NCBI GenBank assembly: GCA_963693305.1
Contig: OY855908.1
Location: 30,999,305-31,063,304 of the forward strand
Direction: 5' to 3'
Length of the DNA: 64,000 nucleotides
Source: Meandrina meandrites
Lineage: Eukaryota > Cnidaria > Anthozoa > Scleractinia > Meandrinidae
Under the pieces are notes generated by a model. That model worked only from the letters and a program-made list of their open reading frames with translations. It was not told where the DNA came from and searched no databases. Below, one piece after another: positions 34,489-48,700 of this stretch (its first letter is position 1; each line of letters starts with the position of its first letter). A program made the position numbers and the translations under genes.

Positions 34489-36708
34489 ATCAAGCGAGGA
34501 TCAAGCGTGGAAGCACCTTTAATTGGTAAATTAATTGGTGAACATTTCCGGGTAAAACCAATCGGAATCGGTATGTTTCAATTCAGCAGAGTGCTCAGAC
34601 ATTCCCTTCCCGCTTCTTTCTTTGGGGCTAAACCGAATGCCCATAAGTGTACCTCACGCTCGCCCGAGAGAGGAGGAGAACGCCTGGGGACTAGGCTCGG
34701 CTTGGCTGGGTATGTTCCTCTCTCGTTTTGGTGCTTGGCTAATCCAAAGCCCGGTCGGACGTCTCTTTGTCCTTCTGGCCACCACTGCACTGTAATTTTT
34801 TTTGCGAGAAATTCCCACAGGGATACATTTAAGTGCGCTACTACCCCCACCACCCCTCCCCCTAATCCCCCTCCCGGCCTCGACCTCCCTCCAACACCCA
34901 TAGGCGAGCACCTTCTCGGGACCTGGGAGCTAGTCTGTCGGTTGTCGTTAGTAGAATGTACTTGTTCAGTTTGGCCACCCTCGTTACTGGTAACTTGCTT
35001 GCTGGAAGTTATGGTCCTCGGAGTTGTTTTGCAAGCTTGAGCTTATAGTTGGAGTTATGAAAAATCTTTTATTTTAAAGGTATGTGTTAATTGAACACCA
35101 TTTTATTCAGGGGCTTTATACCTGGTGTGTTGTTGGTCACTTCTGTGTACTCACCCCAAACAAACCAAACGCTGTGTGATAACAGTAACATTAATTTTCT
35201 TTAATTCCAACACCTGATTATTATATAATTACCTAGTAATAAAAAATAAGTTAAGTTAAGTGGGGGATCCTTCTGAAACATCTGTTTGTTGCAAAGAAAC
35301 ATGCCCAGCGAGAAAACAGACAACATAGAGATAGCCATTCTTGAATTAATTTCCTTGCCAACCTTCCTGTTTTTTTCAGTTGCTTGAGAATGGCACTAGT
35401 TCACAAATGTGAAAATAAAATGTTTGAGGCCGAATGAAATTCACCATTTAGCATTACATAATGCTCCAATAAAATCACCTGCCATTCTAAAAAAAAAATC
35501 CTCCAGCAACTCTTTTGGACATGTGGTCAGAAGGTTCCCCCTTCTTGAGATCAATAGTACTCACTCCTGAATGTTTTTGAAATACTGTGCATTTGAATTC
35601 AATTGGTCTCGATGGAATAAATCTTAATCTAAATATTGCTGTATCCGGTGTTGTCGTCTGATACTACATGTGTCACATGAATTGCATTGTGATTAAAATT
35701 TAATAATATTCATTACAATTAAAAAAAAAAGGAACTCAACCAGCATGAAATCAGAATAAGTTTGGGTTATCAACTGGTGAAGACTGAAATTAGGAAACAA
35801 ATTCATGCATGCTTTGTCAAATTTCTAACAATTTCCTTCAAAATTTCCTTATTTCAGGAGTTTACCATTTCATTACCTTTTAATATCATGAGCACGACAA
35901 GTTTCTCTTACAATCATATAGGTATTCCTTTTTTATATCAAGGACTCCTGGCTTTGAAAAGTTTAAAGCATACATTTTGGCTTAAGTTAGTAAACTTGTA
36001 CGCCATCTCGGCACTGAGACATGGGAAACATTGCCATGCAATCAATATCAATTAATAGATGACCAATTGGTATTGATTGGAATTGATTATTATTCTGTGT
36101 TCTTTACAGAATAGAAGAAGAAGATTACCATGCCGGATTATACAATTTTGGTAGCACCTATCATCCATCACAGCTGTCACATTACTAGAGGACGAACTGT
36201 GAATTCACAAACATGAACATACATCAATCAGGTCATTTGGACAGAAAGAAATTACAATGTTGAAGTGACTCACTCGCTACAGAGGTTTTCTTAGTTTCTT
36301 GCTTCAAAACTGAAATGACATTGAGTTGCAAATTAAGTGTGATATGTGTAAAGCAGTGAAAACTGGCCATGGCTGCCTGATGACTCGTAGTCAAGAGTAG
36401 AGATATTGCCAACCAATGCCAATTGCTGATTGAGAAGTTATTTATGTGACTTATAAATGATTGGTCATCTATTGGCCGATACCAATCAATAACAATCAGT
36501 TTTTTTCATCAATTTATCGATTGAATTTCTAATCATTAATTAATAATGCCGGGCAAAAGGCATAAATAATTTTGGTTGAATTTTTATTTTATTTTTTCTC
36601 ATTTTGAAATTTAGAATTTGCTTATCCGATTTTTAAGTAAGTTGTATTTAAATGAATTTTATGCAAGCCAATTAATCCGACCTGGCAGTCCATACAACTA
36701 CTATAAAA

Positions 36709-39700
36709 TTAACTGTTCTTCAACTTGTTCAATTTCTTTCTTTCTTTTTCTCTTCTCCTTCTCTTTTGCCTTCTGGTCAGCTCACTGGCATGTTCTTTTA
36801 TTTCTTCACTAATTTTGGTTTCCTGTACTTCTTTGTCTTCCTCCACTCTTTTCTTTCTCTTTAGCTTTTTGTCCTTCTCTCTTTTATTGTCACCTTTCTC
36901 CTTCTTTTGCTTTTTCTTTGGTGTTTTTGAGTCCTTTCTCTTTCTCTTTTTCCCCTTTTCTCTTCCCAAATTGCTTTTTTCTTTTTCTTGACACCTCTTA
37001 TTTCCTCTTCTCTCATCACCTTCACTTTTCTTGTCATCTGCAGGGAAACAATAAATAGTACCTAAATAATTAATAATGAAAGTTTTAATTTGCTCTTCCA
37101 CGAGCTGATAATATATAATAATTATGTGGAGTTTTTCTTTGCATTCATTTTTAATCCCAGGGAAGCTAGTCATTCATGGGGTTTACTACCCAGGTACCTA
37201 TTTATTCAACAGAGGGATTGAAACTGTCTTGTCCAAGGACACAACACAGCCTTTGGCAGGGGTTGAATGTGGATTGGTTTGTCTTAAGTCCAGTGCACTA
37301 GCCATAAGGCTGCTGCAACTCCCAACTAATATTCAAACTTTAATATATAAAACGTTAAACTCCTGTCAGGAGAATGCCATTAATGGAGAGCAAGACCTGG
37401 ACGACAAACAAGTACCTGATAGCTCAATGACAGAGGTGTGGTCAGCTTCATCTTGTTGAAGAGGGATTGTACTGTCTTTATATGTCTGAAAGGTAAAAAC
37501 AAAAACGTGGAAGTATCATTGGCTATTAAAGGCAAATTAGTAGCAAATATGTCAATGTCTTGAAAAAGTTATTTTTTATTCAATTCAATTGATCAATTTA
37601 ATATTGTTTATTCATATAGTAAAGAGTAATATTTTTTTTAAATTAGAGCTAATTTGACTTAAATATGAAGGATAAAATATGAAGTCACATTTTAAGGGTT
37701 AATTACTAATTATAACATACTTGAATAAACAAGAAACTAACAAATAAACAAAAAATAAATAATAGGAGTACACTGCAATTCCCAGATAAACAAAATGAAT
37801 TTGAAAATCAACAGATTACTCGACTTGTAACAATGCAAAGTGGCACACCTTCCACTACAACAGTAGACATTGAAAGCTCCAGGTGTCAGAACACCTTCCA
37901 CAACCAATGATCTACATATTGCAAGTTCCAGGTGAGACCTTGCCCTAGTTTGACGCAGAGGAATGCACCTTCCACTACAACAGTAGACATTGAAAGCTCC
38001 AGGTGTCAGAACACCTTCCTCAGCCAATGATCTATATATTGCAAGTTCCAGGTGAGACCTTACCCTAGTTTGGCGCAGAGGAATGCACCTTCCACTACAA
38101 CAGTAGACATTGAAAGCTCCAGGTGTCTGAACACCTTCCGCAGCCAATGATCTATATATTGCAAGTTCCAGGTGAGACCTACCCTAGTTTGGCGCAGAGG
38201 AATGCACCTTCCACTACAACAGTAGACATTGAAAGCTCCAGGTGTCTGAACACCTTCCGCAGCCAATGATCTATATATTGCAAGTTCCAGGTGAGACCTT
38301 ATCCTAGGTTGACGCAGAGGAATGCACCTTCCACTACAACAGTAGACATTGAAAGCTCCAGGTGTCAGAACACCTTCCTCAGCCAATGATCTATATATTG
38401 CAAGTTCCAGGTGAGACCTTATCCTAGGTTGACGCAGAGGAATGCACCTTCCACTACAACAGTAGACATTGAAAGCTCCAGGTGTCTGAACACCTTCCTC
38501 AGCCAATGATCTACATATTGCAAGTTTCAGGTGAGACCCTGGTAATTTGATAACTTTGGGAATTAAAGATTTGCTCCTATTTTTATCGTAATTTATTAAC
38601 TTTATGGTTAAATTACACTAGCTGTTGGCAATGAAGGCAGATGAACAATCTTTGAACTACATTAAAATGTTGTTTACATCAACCCATGCTAAGCAAGGTC
38701 AAGGCTTTTCCTTCTGTTACCCAACCCACCTGTGTTACTCTCCTCAACCAACAAAACCTAGGCATCCTTTTTTTACCCAAACACTGCATCTATCCATCCA
38801 TCAACGTCTTAACTCAACTTAACTCAAGGTAGCCTGATAACCACGCAAAATACCTCCAGTGCCCACCCTGCCATCCATCCCCCAAAACTGTGATAGTGCC
38901 CTGACCCATCCATCCCCCAACCCTGTGATAGTACTACCCATCCATCCATCCTCCAAACCTGAAATAGTGCCCTGACCCATCCATCCCCCAACCCTGTGAT
39001 AGTACTACCCATCCATCCATCCTCCAAACCTGAAATAGTGCCCTGACCCATCCATCCCCCAACCCTGTGATAGTACTACCCATCCATCCATCCTCCAAAC
39101 CTGAATAGTGCCCTGACCCATCCATCCCCCAAACCTGTGTTACTACCCACCCATAATAAAGTCCCTTTCCCTTGTTCATCAGAGTATATTTGCCATGTAA
39201 AGCCAAATACCCCCTACCTCCACCATGCTCTTTTAACCATCTCTGCCCAAAAACTGTTCACCATGCCTTGACTTCCTTACATTATATTTCAGTGTCTTAA
39301 GATTTTAGTGAATACGAACATCAGTTTGTTGTCTAGGGTTATTAAAATATATTAAATGACTTTTATATTTCTAGAAGATTGTTCCTAATTACAATATTAT
39401 TTTTTTCAGATTTAAATTTGTTAATAATGATAAATTGTCCGTAAGTGCATGTCATGTTAGTATATGTTTTCAAGTCTGTTTGACACAGTGCCTAACACTT
39501 GAAGACCAGCAGCTGCAGGCTACACTAATTACAACTGACTGCCTACAATACCAAAGATCCTATAAAACCATAACTGCCTATAAACATACTCTTGCACTAG
39601 TAACCCTAACCCTGAATGCTAACCATACACTGCAGTTTGGTGCTACAAATGTCACACACTGGTCGTGTAGTGGGTGGTTTTCTTGTCAGCTTCAGGTGAG

Positions 39701-42700
39701 TAAAAGAGTAAGGAAGCTATGTTCAGATAGTTACGTTTACTTAATTATTAGCCTCCACCTGTAAGTACTTTGTACACCATGTACAATACTTACTTCCTTG
39801 CCTGAGGTTAGAGTATCCATTTCTTTTTCATCCTGTAAAATGAAAACAAAACAAAAAAAAGTTTCAATATCTTAAACCACAAGGACGGCCATGTATATGT
39901 ACATGTTTGTAGTGTAACTGAACTCCAACCAATGCAACCCATTAGCAGATTCTTTGCAAATTGACAAATGAAACACTGTATTGTTAACAATAAATTTTTA
40001 AGCGATTCAAGCAATCCAAGCAAGCTACACACTACATAATCAATACATTTGTGACAATTTGAATGCTATTTGTCAATTTGCAAAGAATTTTCTTGTGTGG
40101 CCCTAAATTTGTTAGATCTAGAGTTGTAGCACTGTAATTTTTTTTTTAGTCACAACACGTTACTTACATTACTATTGTACACTAAAATATCTTATTTAAA
40201 CTAATATTTATTTTCCTTTTGTTTTATGGGATACCCTGGATAACTTTTAAACTTCAAGGCTTAAGTAATTAAGGGACTCTAACTCATGACCGCTGCAATA
40301 CCAGTGCTCTGCTCCATCAACTGATTAAAACATTGCCAATGAACAAAAATCATTAATTTATTGTCATTGTTATGTCACTTTAAAATTGAAAAAAAAAAAA
40401 CAATTGTTTTTAAAATGGGACCAACATCTAACTTAAAATGGTTGTTAAATTCTTACCCTCTCGACAAGTATCAGTACCTCACCAGGCTCGATACAGTTCC
40501 TTCCCAAGACCATCTCCCTTGTGGCTTGGTGAAGGAGGGCAAAATATAATGGTTGGTCTGCCTTTGACCCTATCCAGTCATACACTTCCTGTAATTTTTA
40601 CAATTACCGACCACAAAATATCAAACAATTAAAAGGTGTAGCTACAATAAGGATATAAATCTTATTTTAAGATCATAGTTATAGTCATAGTTTTTTTTAA
40701 GCTGACTGGTTTTCTTATCTTTTTATTAATGTGAAGGCAGCCTTGCTGTGAAAACTTGTAAAAGCAAACAGCCGTAACATTTAAAAAATTTTATACATTA
40801 TTTTTTTTTACATTATTCCAAATAAGAACTTCATTCATCCACAGAAAAGAAAGAAAAGTAGAAGTGAAAAAAACTTGAAAAACTTGAAAGGAAACTTGTA
40901 GCTCAAATATTCTGTCTCATTCTCAAACGTTGTTGCCATTTAAATGCAGCCTGGTTTTCTTACAAGACTTGTCTTTTGATAAAAGATTGTTATTCACCTG
41001 GTACAATCCACCTTCGCAGAACTTTCTTTTCACTTGACCAATTGGGGTGTGAATTTTCACCTCAATGGTCCCAGCTGGTCCTGCAGGGGCTGTGTTAACC
41101 CTACTAGCCCTTGACAGACGAACTTCATTTTCCTGTGTTAAGAACAAAACAATATTGCTTATTCTTTACTTCTTATGTGCTGGAAACCCATAAGTTAGTG
41201 CATCCAAACACTTTTTTCTTTCATTTTTTCCGCAGTTCATGTACATATGTCTTTCATAAAATGCATTGCCTCATTGACTCCATCTGTGGGATATTAGAAC
41301 CTACAATTTACCTGCTCCCAATGTGTCTAGGTTGGTTTACGCTCTCGGTAGAGAGCAACACACCAGTAGAGCAACACACCAGTATCGCGAAGGTCATAGA
41401 TTCAAAGCCCGTTGTCACTTTGATTTTTTTTTTCAGGCCAAAAAGAACTTACTTTGCAGTGCAAGGTTCAGTTTATAAGTGCAAAATAAAAAATATTTTG
41501 ACAACAAATTCACATGCCAGTGGATATATTTGTAAAAATTGTTACACTTGAAAAAGGTTGTTCAAACACTTTTGTTAATAGCAAAATAATTTAATCAGCT
41601 TACCAATATTTCTTTGTTGGTCAATTTTCCAACTTGACTGATGCTACCTGGTGTAAAATTCCCCATAATGTATGTTTTCGGGTCAAATGCTTGGGATATG
41701 TCTGTGGATGGGCATTCTTGGATTTTGCAGACAGTACTTTATTGATATATCCCAGATTGACTCTATGCTACTTTATCTATTACTCTCATTTTGCCGTAAT
41801 TCAATTTTTCCAAAAGCACAAAAAAGCAGTATTAAACCATACCTGCAGGAGCTGGGAAGAATAAAATTACACCAAATATAGTCTGCTAGCTACATGAGTG
41901 TGGCGTTTAATGTCAATGCCCTTCATTTTCTACAAGAGAACAAAGCTATTTCTGTTACCTTCAAGGCATCAGCCCTCTCAGGAGGTTTAACAGTCCCAGC
42001 TCCAGTGACTGCAGAGGCTGCATGGGGCCTTAATGGCTTAACTGCATTTTCCTTAGTGAGTAACAAAAAATTTTTAGTTATTCAATAGTCCCTAACGTGC
42101 TGGACATCCTCCAGTAAATGTGCACTCAATTACAGAGCGTCCAAACAATTGTTTCGGGTTTTTTTCATTGTTGCATACTACTATCCTCAGGGTGAGATGA
42201 AAATCAAGAAATCAGCTTGCCCTTCGGGCAAGCTGTTATTCCATTGTACTAGCCAAAAGCTCTGAGGTGGTAGCCCGAAATTTATTGAATAAAGACAATA
42301 AAATTTATTTTCATCACAAACTACATGCTAATTAATAATGTGGAGCATGGATCAACTAATTCTACAGTACTTGTATAGAAACACTTGATTTAACAAATGC
42401 TTGTTGCAGTAACAACAGACTTTGTATCAAAATTTGAACATAAACGAGAATTCCAAAACTGAAAGGCCATAATTCAGCTGATAAAAATATACTTCCATGT
42501 TCTGTAAAGCCATTGTCATTGCTGCATTGCATTGCTCATTTCAACTTAGACAAAAATTTGTACTGTTTCACTTTCCCTCACAAACTGTTTGCTCCACACT
42601 TATTTCTGAATTTGCCATAAAAAAAAATGCTTGCCGTCCGGCTTGCCCGTTGGGCAACCTGTGATCTAAAGACGCTTAAGCCCGGAGAATCATTCCACTC

Positions 42701-45700
42701 GCCTCGGGCTATCGGACAGCACTTTTGTCACGCCCTGTATCCAACTGGTTGAAAAAAAAGTCAGTTCAAATTAAGGTAAAAATTATTCCCTCGGTAGGCA
42801 ACTTCTCCAAACAAAGAGATGTATAGGTGAAAATCATTTTCAATTTCCAATTAAAATATTTTATTACACTGGTGAATAACCAAGTCATGAAAATAAATAT
42901 TATGTGAGTAACCAGCTGAAGATTGAATTTCTTGTTTAAGTAACAAACTTATTACTTACATTTACCTTGGGGTCATTCTCTGTAGTACAGTTTCTAGTGC
43001 TGCTAGCAGGTAAATTTCCTATGCTCTGCCTTTTTCTCTTTTGCTGAAGGAGACAATTTTTTACACATTACATGGTTATTCATAGGAAAACCTTTGCAAA
43101 AAAGATGAAAGCAAAATTGGGATATCAGCTGAAACCCAAATTTAAACTACTTTCCTGTCAAAAAACTGGCAGTCTAAACCTTTCTTTGTACTTGAACTCT
43201 TGAGAATAGTTTAAACCTCAGTGTTTCAAAGAAAAAAATTGGTGGTTGTGTGTATTGTGACTCAACAACTTTAAATAATTTAATTGGCATGTTTACAGTA
43301 ATTTCCAGCCCAGTACCCAGACATTCACATCTACATGTTTGCACATTACTGTCTGGTAATAAAGTCAATCCAAGGCTCTTCAAAACTTGTTTGTATTCAT
43401 GTGCCAAAGAAGGGGCTATTGCCAATAATCAATTCATAAATTTGTAAACTTACTTGTTCCTTTAATACATCCAACTCACTGGTCTTCCTAAACTCTGTGT
43501 CCTGCTTGGCACGCAAGGCTTGCTCTTCAACATATTTTCTCCTGTGAATGTCACTTAATTAGCTTAATCAAATGTTTATAATGTTAATGTTAATTAATCT
43601 GGTTTTAAGTCTAGATAACTATAAACTTGAAATTTTAAGTCATCTTTTGCTCAGATCATTGGTAATAAATAATGCTGTCAGAGGTTGTAAACTGTCCATT
43701 TAGCATTAGATAGAAAGCTGGATGAGCAGCTTAATATCATTGAATGTTGCAGCAAGTTTTTTAAAACATATTTTAAGTTACAGAAGATATTTGTGGTAAT
43801 AATGTTTCCTTTTTCCTAAAGGTACTTTTCTTTCAATCGTTTAAATAACTAATAACTGTGAATAATTTCACATTATTTAAATACTTTGGTTTCTGGCATC
43901 TTAATTATTAATTAAAAAACATATATTAGTTTTATTACCGATTCTCATGTGCTATTTGTAGGGTAGGTAATGCCCTGTTAGCTGCCTCTACAACTGCTTC
44001 AAAGTCAAAGTTACCTGTGAAATCCAAACCAGGATGCAGTCATTACATAGTTCATAGAGTTCACTTCAAGGACACTAAATGCTGATCTCTAGGTAATGTT
44101 TTGAGACCCTTCAGATGAGAAAATGCTCGCAGCCAATGCTTTTGACATAGCTCATATTAACTCATCATTGTTTCACTAAGTTAAGCATTTGTTTTGACAT
44201 TCAATTTCATCTTCGTCAAGTTAAGTAAGGTATTAGTCAGCGGAATTACAGACTGTGAAGAGTCTATGACCCAAGGATCAACTGACCAACATTCGTTCAC
44301 CCACTTAACTCTTGCATTATGCGAAATAAAGTAACCAAAAAGAACTTTTAGCATAGTAACATTTTTTAATACCAATGTAAGAGCTTGTTGAAACCCCAAC
44401 GAGAAAATTGAATTTGAAGTCATCCATAATTCAATTAAAAACTGATGTTTCACATCAGCACCAAACAATATGACAATGGCTTCCAGCATGCGCACAAGGT
44501 TTGACATTAGCTTTATCAAGAATGCTTGAAAACTTAATTGCAGGAGGGGAGCACTTGGAGAGAAGTGAACTATGAACTGTAAAATATTTTCAATAATTAA
44601 TTTTAACACTTATTGCTTGATCGAACTTTGGGCAGAATCATGCAGTCTTAAAAACTGGAAGTCAGTTACCTGAGAACCTCTCCACAGGAATGGGAATGCT
44701 TGACCCACTCGTTGATGGAGCACATAACAGCAATTGCGGGAAACCGAGCGTTTGACCACCTAATGCCTGCATTGCTAGAACAAGACCATGACATAGGTTA
44801 TTCTTTTTTTTGCTTGCAATGATTGCTTATGTGAATCCTTATAAGCAGCCGCAGCTGCTCAGTCACATAACTTAATTATGTTGCAATGTCAGGTCACTTT
44901 GTGCATCAATGAAACAAATGCTTTGAAGAAACTCTCCCATCACAGAAATAAATTTCAATCAGTCAATTGCTTTAACACATGTTCAACGTGAGATGAAAAA
45001 GCTATCAATTAAAGTCAGATTTTCCTGTGCTATGCACCTTTTTGTTACTTTTGCCACATGCCAGAGTAAATACATCAGAGGGAACATTCTAAGTTTGGCA
45101 ACACAAAAATTAATTTACTGGTTTGCAACAGACACATTTTTAAAGTAAATTGAGTGGAATAATTCATCTGTGTTTACTCATCTGAATTATCTGTAGTAAT
45201 TTATGAGGGTGGTTCTCCACATGCTTTTTCTCTAAGACAAATTTAAGTCAAGAACTCCTAACTTTTTCCATTTCTGGGCACAGTTTTGTTTTTGGAAAAA
45301 AAGATCTGTCGACTAAAAAAATATGTGTGAATGGCCTTAGCTTAAGAGTCACATTGTTGATCTGCTCTCAAAATGATAATTGCATGCCATGGTTATTCCA
45401 TTAAATAATTTATTTACTACCACAGTAAATTGTACTTTATTACTACTTGAAGCTTAAATCCAAATAATATAATACTGCGCTGTTACTGAATTTCGATACT
45501 TTTTGGGTGAAGTTCACTACCTTCTTTTGCTTCATCAGAGTCGCTGCTTGAAACCCAGAACAGGCATTGTGTGTCCCACTCGCTGGTTATGGTGGCTGTG
45601 TTAAGGTCACTACATGTTAAAAAAGGTAAGTGTACATAGTTTAAAAGGTAATATTTACTTTGTACAACTGTACAATGAAAGTTTAAAGTGAAATATTAAA

Positions 45701-48700
45701 CACAATAGTTGCTTAATTATTCCATACCATAGCAGGTTCCTCTCTGTAGCAGATAACTTGTCTGCTACATTCAAGATAACCACCACTCCCAATTTGATGG
45801 CCGTTTTTATATGATGACAAAGCTGAAATGATTAAATAGGCATCAAGTATATTTTTGATTTCATGAAAAGAATTTAGCAATTTATTTTTTCTTTAAGTTC
45901 CAATAATTTTCTTTTACAGTTCTTAAGCAGAATCCTTTCAAACTAAAAGTATTTCTATTTGTGCTGTAAGAACAATAATAATTGTAACAGTGTAATTAAT
46001 ATTAAAGTAAACTTACAGCTTTAAAAGAAATTCCAACGAAGGGCACCCCACTGCAGACTGATGCACTATTTAATGTGGCAAGGCATCTGGTGCGATCTGC
46101 ATGTAACAGGCCTGTCATAGAGAAAATGAGACATGGAGAACAAGGCAGATTTCAAGAAATTAATTATTCTAATTTTCAGTTAGTGCAAGTTCCCATAGAG
46201 TCATGAAGAGGTGTTTTTATTCGGTTTCAGGGGCAGTATCACAAGAATGCTTCTGAATGTTTGTTTAAAATGGCCAAAAAATAAATCCCAAATGTCTAAA
46301 TAAACATAGTCAATGGTTTTGAGTGATTTTCTTCCAAGTAACACTGTCAATTAACTTGAAACTGTCGGCCCGACAATTTCACGGTTGAGGCCATTTCTAT
46401 CCTATCCATACGTAGCAAACCACCTTTCATAATTCTAATGAGTAAGTACGGTCTAGCAGGGCAAGGCCATTATTAGTGGAGTTCCTATTAATGCCATCGC
46501 CTTCATTGCATTTTCAAGTACCACTAAATCATAGCGACATGCCATGTCCCTTTAAGAGACATTGTTATTTTGCAGTTCAAAAAAAGTATCCATTAACTCT
46601 GACCCCGTGGTAATCATTGGATATCTGAGGGGGGTGAGGCTTTGCCCTACATCAGTGGATAAGAGTTCTAACTGATAGTTTAATCACTCTTAGTTTAATA
46701 TTTTCTCAACTTAATTCTAGAAGAAGCCTACCTGGGTAATAAAGACTATTGTCTGCCACCTTCAGACTTACTGAACCTGCTGCAATAATCAAGATTAGGG
46801 TTTTGACAAAACACTGGCCCCTGGTCTGGTGACACCTACTGACCCATCACTGACCTCCTTAACTGACCCCCCGTACAAGTACTTGTACAATGAAAGAAGA
46901 AAGTGTCAGACTTCTGCAATGCTCATCAACCATATTGAAACTTTCAGGTAACCTAATATTTATTTATGAACTTGAATTAGCCTCACTGGGATAGTGCTGG
47001 ACATTTAGGGGGGTTAGTAAGGGTCAGTAGGGGGACAGCTGACTGGAGACAGTGTTTTGTTGAAACCCGTTAAGATCATGAGTAATGAGTAACACAAATT
47101 CAATTCTACAACTGTTTTCATAACTCACTGGCCTTGTGAATAAAACATACCTGGAAAACAGACCTCATGGAATTGCGGTCCAAATTTCCCTATAGAAGAG
47201 AACCTATTTCAGTACATGCCTTTCATGAGTGAATTGGCAATGTCGTTTTATTATTATAGGATAATGAAGGATTATGTTTTCTGTGTCAAAAAGTATACAC
47301 AAATAAAACTTGCCTGTGAATGAGTGCGTCGCAGCTGATGGTGTTCCTTGTGTCACAGCTACATGTACTGGGGGTCCATTACCCCCAGCTGACACATCCC
47401 CGTCTGAAACGAAATGAACCTGGACTTCTTCCTGCGCTTGGATGTTGTCAGGAGGGCCCACATAAACTCTCGTGGTGGGAGTTTTAAAGTTTGCCACCAC
47501 CTCCGCCCCCGCAAGGTCTGTGCCCACCTTGTATAAAGCATGATTTCCAGCACTTCGCGCCTTGTGGTATATGATGTTTCTTATAAAAGTAAAAAATGTA
47601 TTGTCACCATTGTGATTTAATTAATATCAACTGTTGCTAGGTTTAAAATGTCGTAATATTAACGAGACTGACAACAGTTTCCGACAATTTCCAGCTCCTA
47701 TTTTGATTTCCTGAGCAATTTTATAACCTGTAAAAACGGCACATTTTTGAAGAGTGACTCTCATTTCTTATTATCGAGAAATGATCGTCATGCATGATAT
47801 ATCGTTTTACAAAGTTGTCATGTCAAAAAACCTTCAATTGTCAAAAAGTTTGGAAACTGTTGTGAGCCTCCTCAAATGGAAAAATGGTAGTGTAAAACAG
47901 TTAAGATTATTTTACTATTGTTAAATACAGGAGGGATCTAATGGGAGGGGATGCAGGGTGCATGCACTACAGTACCCCCTGAGATGACCTGAGGCAGCTT
48001 CCTAAAAAAACTGGTATTCTGCAAAAAACTATGTGCACCCCTCCGAAGAAAAATTCTGGCTGTGCAACCCCTCAAGAGTAGAATCCTGGGTCCGCCCCTG
48101 AAATAAATTCATCACTTAAGCCAAGCGTTTTTATAACAAGCAACTTTAACTTATGCTTCTCACATTGTATTAATATCCGTTCTAGAAAATTAAAATACAT
48201 TACATTTACGATACATATAAGAGACGCAGCGAGCTAGAAATACGGGATCCGGTCACTTAGCTCCATGGTCAGATTATCGAAAAGTGATATCGCTCGATCG
48301 CAAACTAAAGTGACTGATACACGTTCAAAAGAAGCGTAAGTAAAGTACGACCGAGTTCGCTCCAAACAAACGACCTAGAATATTTCTCGTTCTTTAAGCG
48401 TGAGAAAAGTGTGACCTTGTTGGGAGCGATCTAACTGGGAGCGATCTGACCATGGAGCGAAGTGACCGCGATTCGAGAATACGATTGAAAAAAGAGGGGA
48501 ATGGGGAGAGGGGGCGAATCCCCTAACCTTTTTTATTGGTGGTTTTCACTGTCACGCAATAAAAAAATAAAATCGAAACCATTAACGATAGAAGCTATGA
48601 GTTTCAGATATTATAGAACATAAATAGAAAAACAATTTGCCCAAGTCTCAGGTCTGAGCTGCACCGTTTGCGAGTTATTTCCCGAAACTTTTCACGCAAA

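Larger units (their letters stand above)
33216..36708. other. Spacer, no gene supported
   Basis: Two frames of 155 and 184 codons (33533-34000 and 34486-35040, plus) lack family features, and the first lacks an ATG. The stretch 34610-34920 is clearly more GC-rich than its surroundings. Paired words around ATAGATGACCAAT at about 36055 and its inverse at about 36470 hint at a further inverted-repeat element that I could not delimit. Confidence 0.35.

Noticed and set aside
34486..35040. Plus frame of 184 codons in GC-rich DNA
   Set aside because: Proline-rich low-complexity content, overlapping frames on both strands and no recognised motif; better explained by base composition.
36725..36991. 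Plus frame rich in Phe, Leu and Ser
   Set aside because: It is the reverse of the lysine-rich last exon of the UBX gene.
37737..38506. Minus frames with repeated CCSGRC as a cysteine-rich protein
   Set aside because: They are the 120-bp tandem array; one 119-bp unit breaks the frame and the phases do not fit the neighbouring exons.
37846..38537. CRISPR array
   Set aside because: Direct repeats of 120 bp without unique spacers in animal DNA; it is a minisatellite.
41335..41415. A tRNA gene
   Set aside because: A- and B-box words are present, but the arms do not pair into a cloverleaf and an internal duplication disrupts the anticodon region; a SINE head is more likely.
45595..45609. Alternative acceptors for UBX exon 7 (after ACACAG or ATAACCAG)
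   Set aside because: The first puts the exon in a frame with a stop; neither gives phases that fit both neighbours. The acceptor giving a start at 45609 does.
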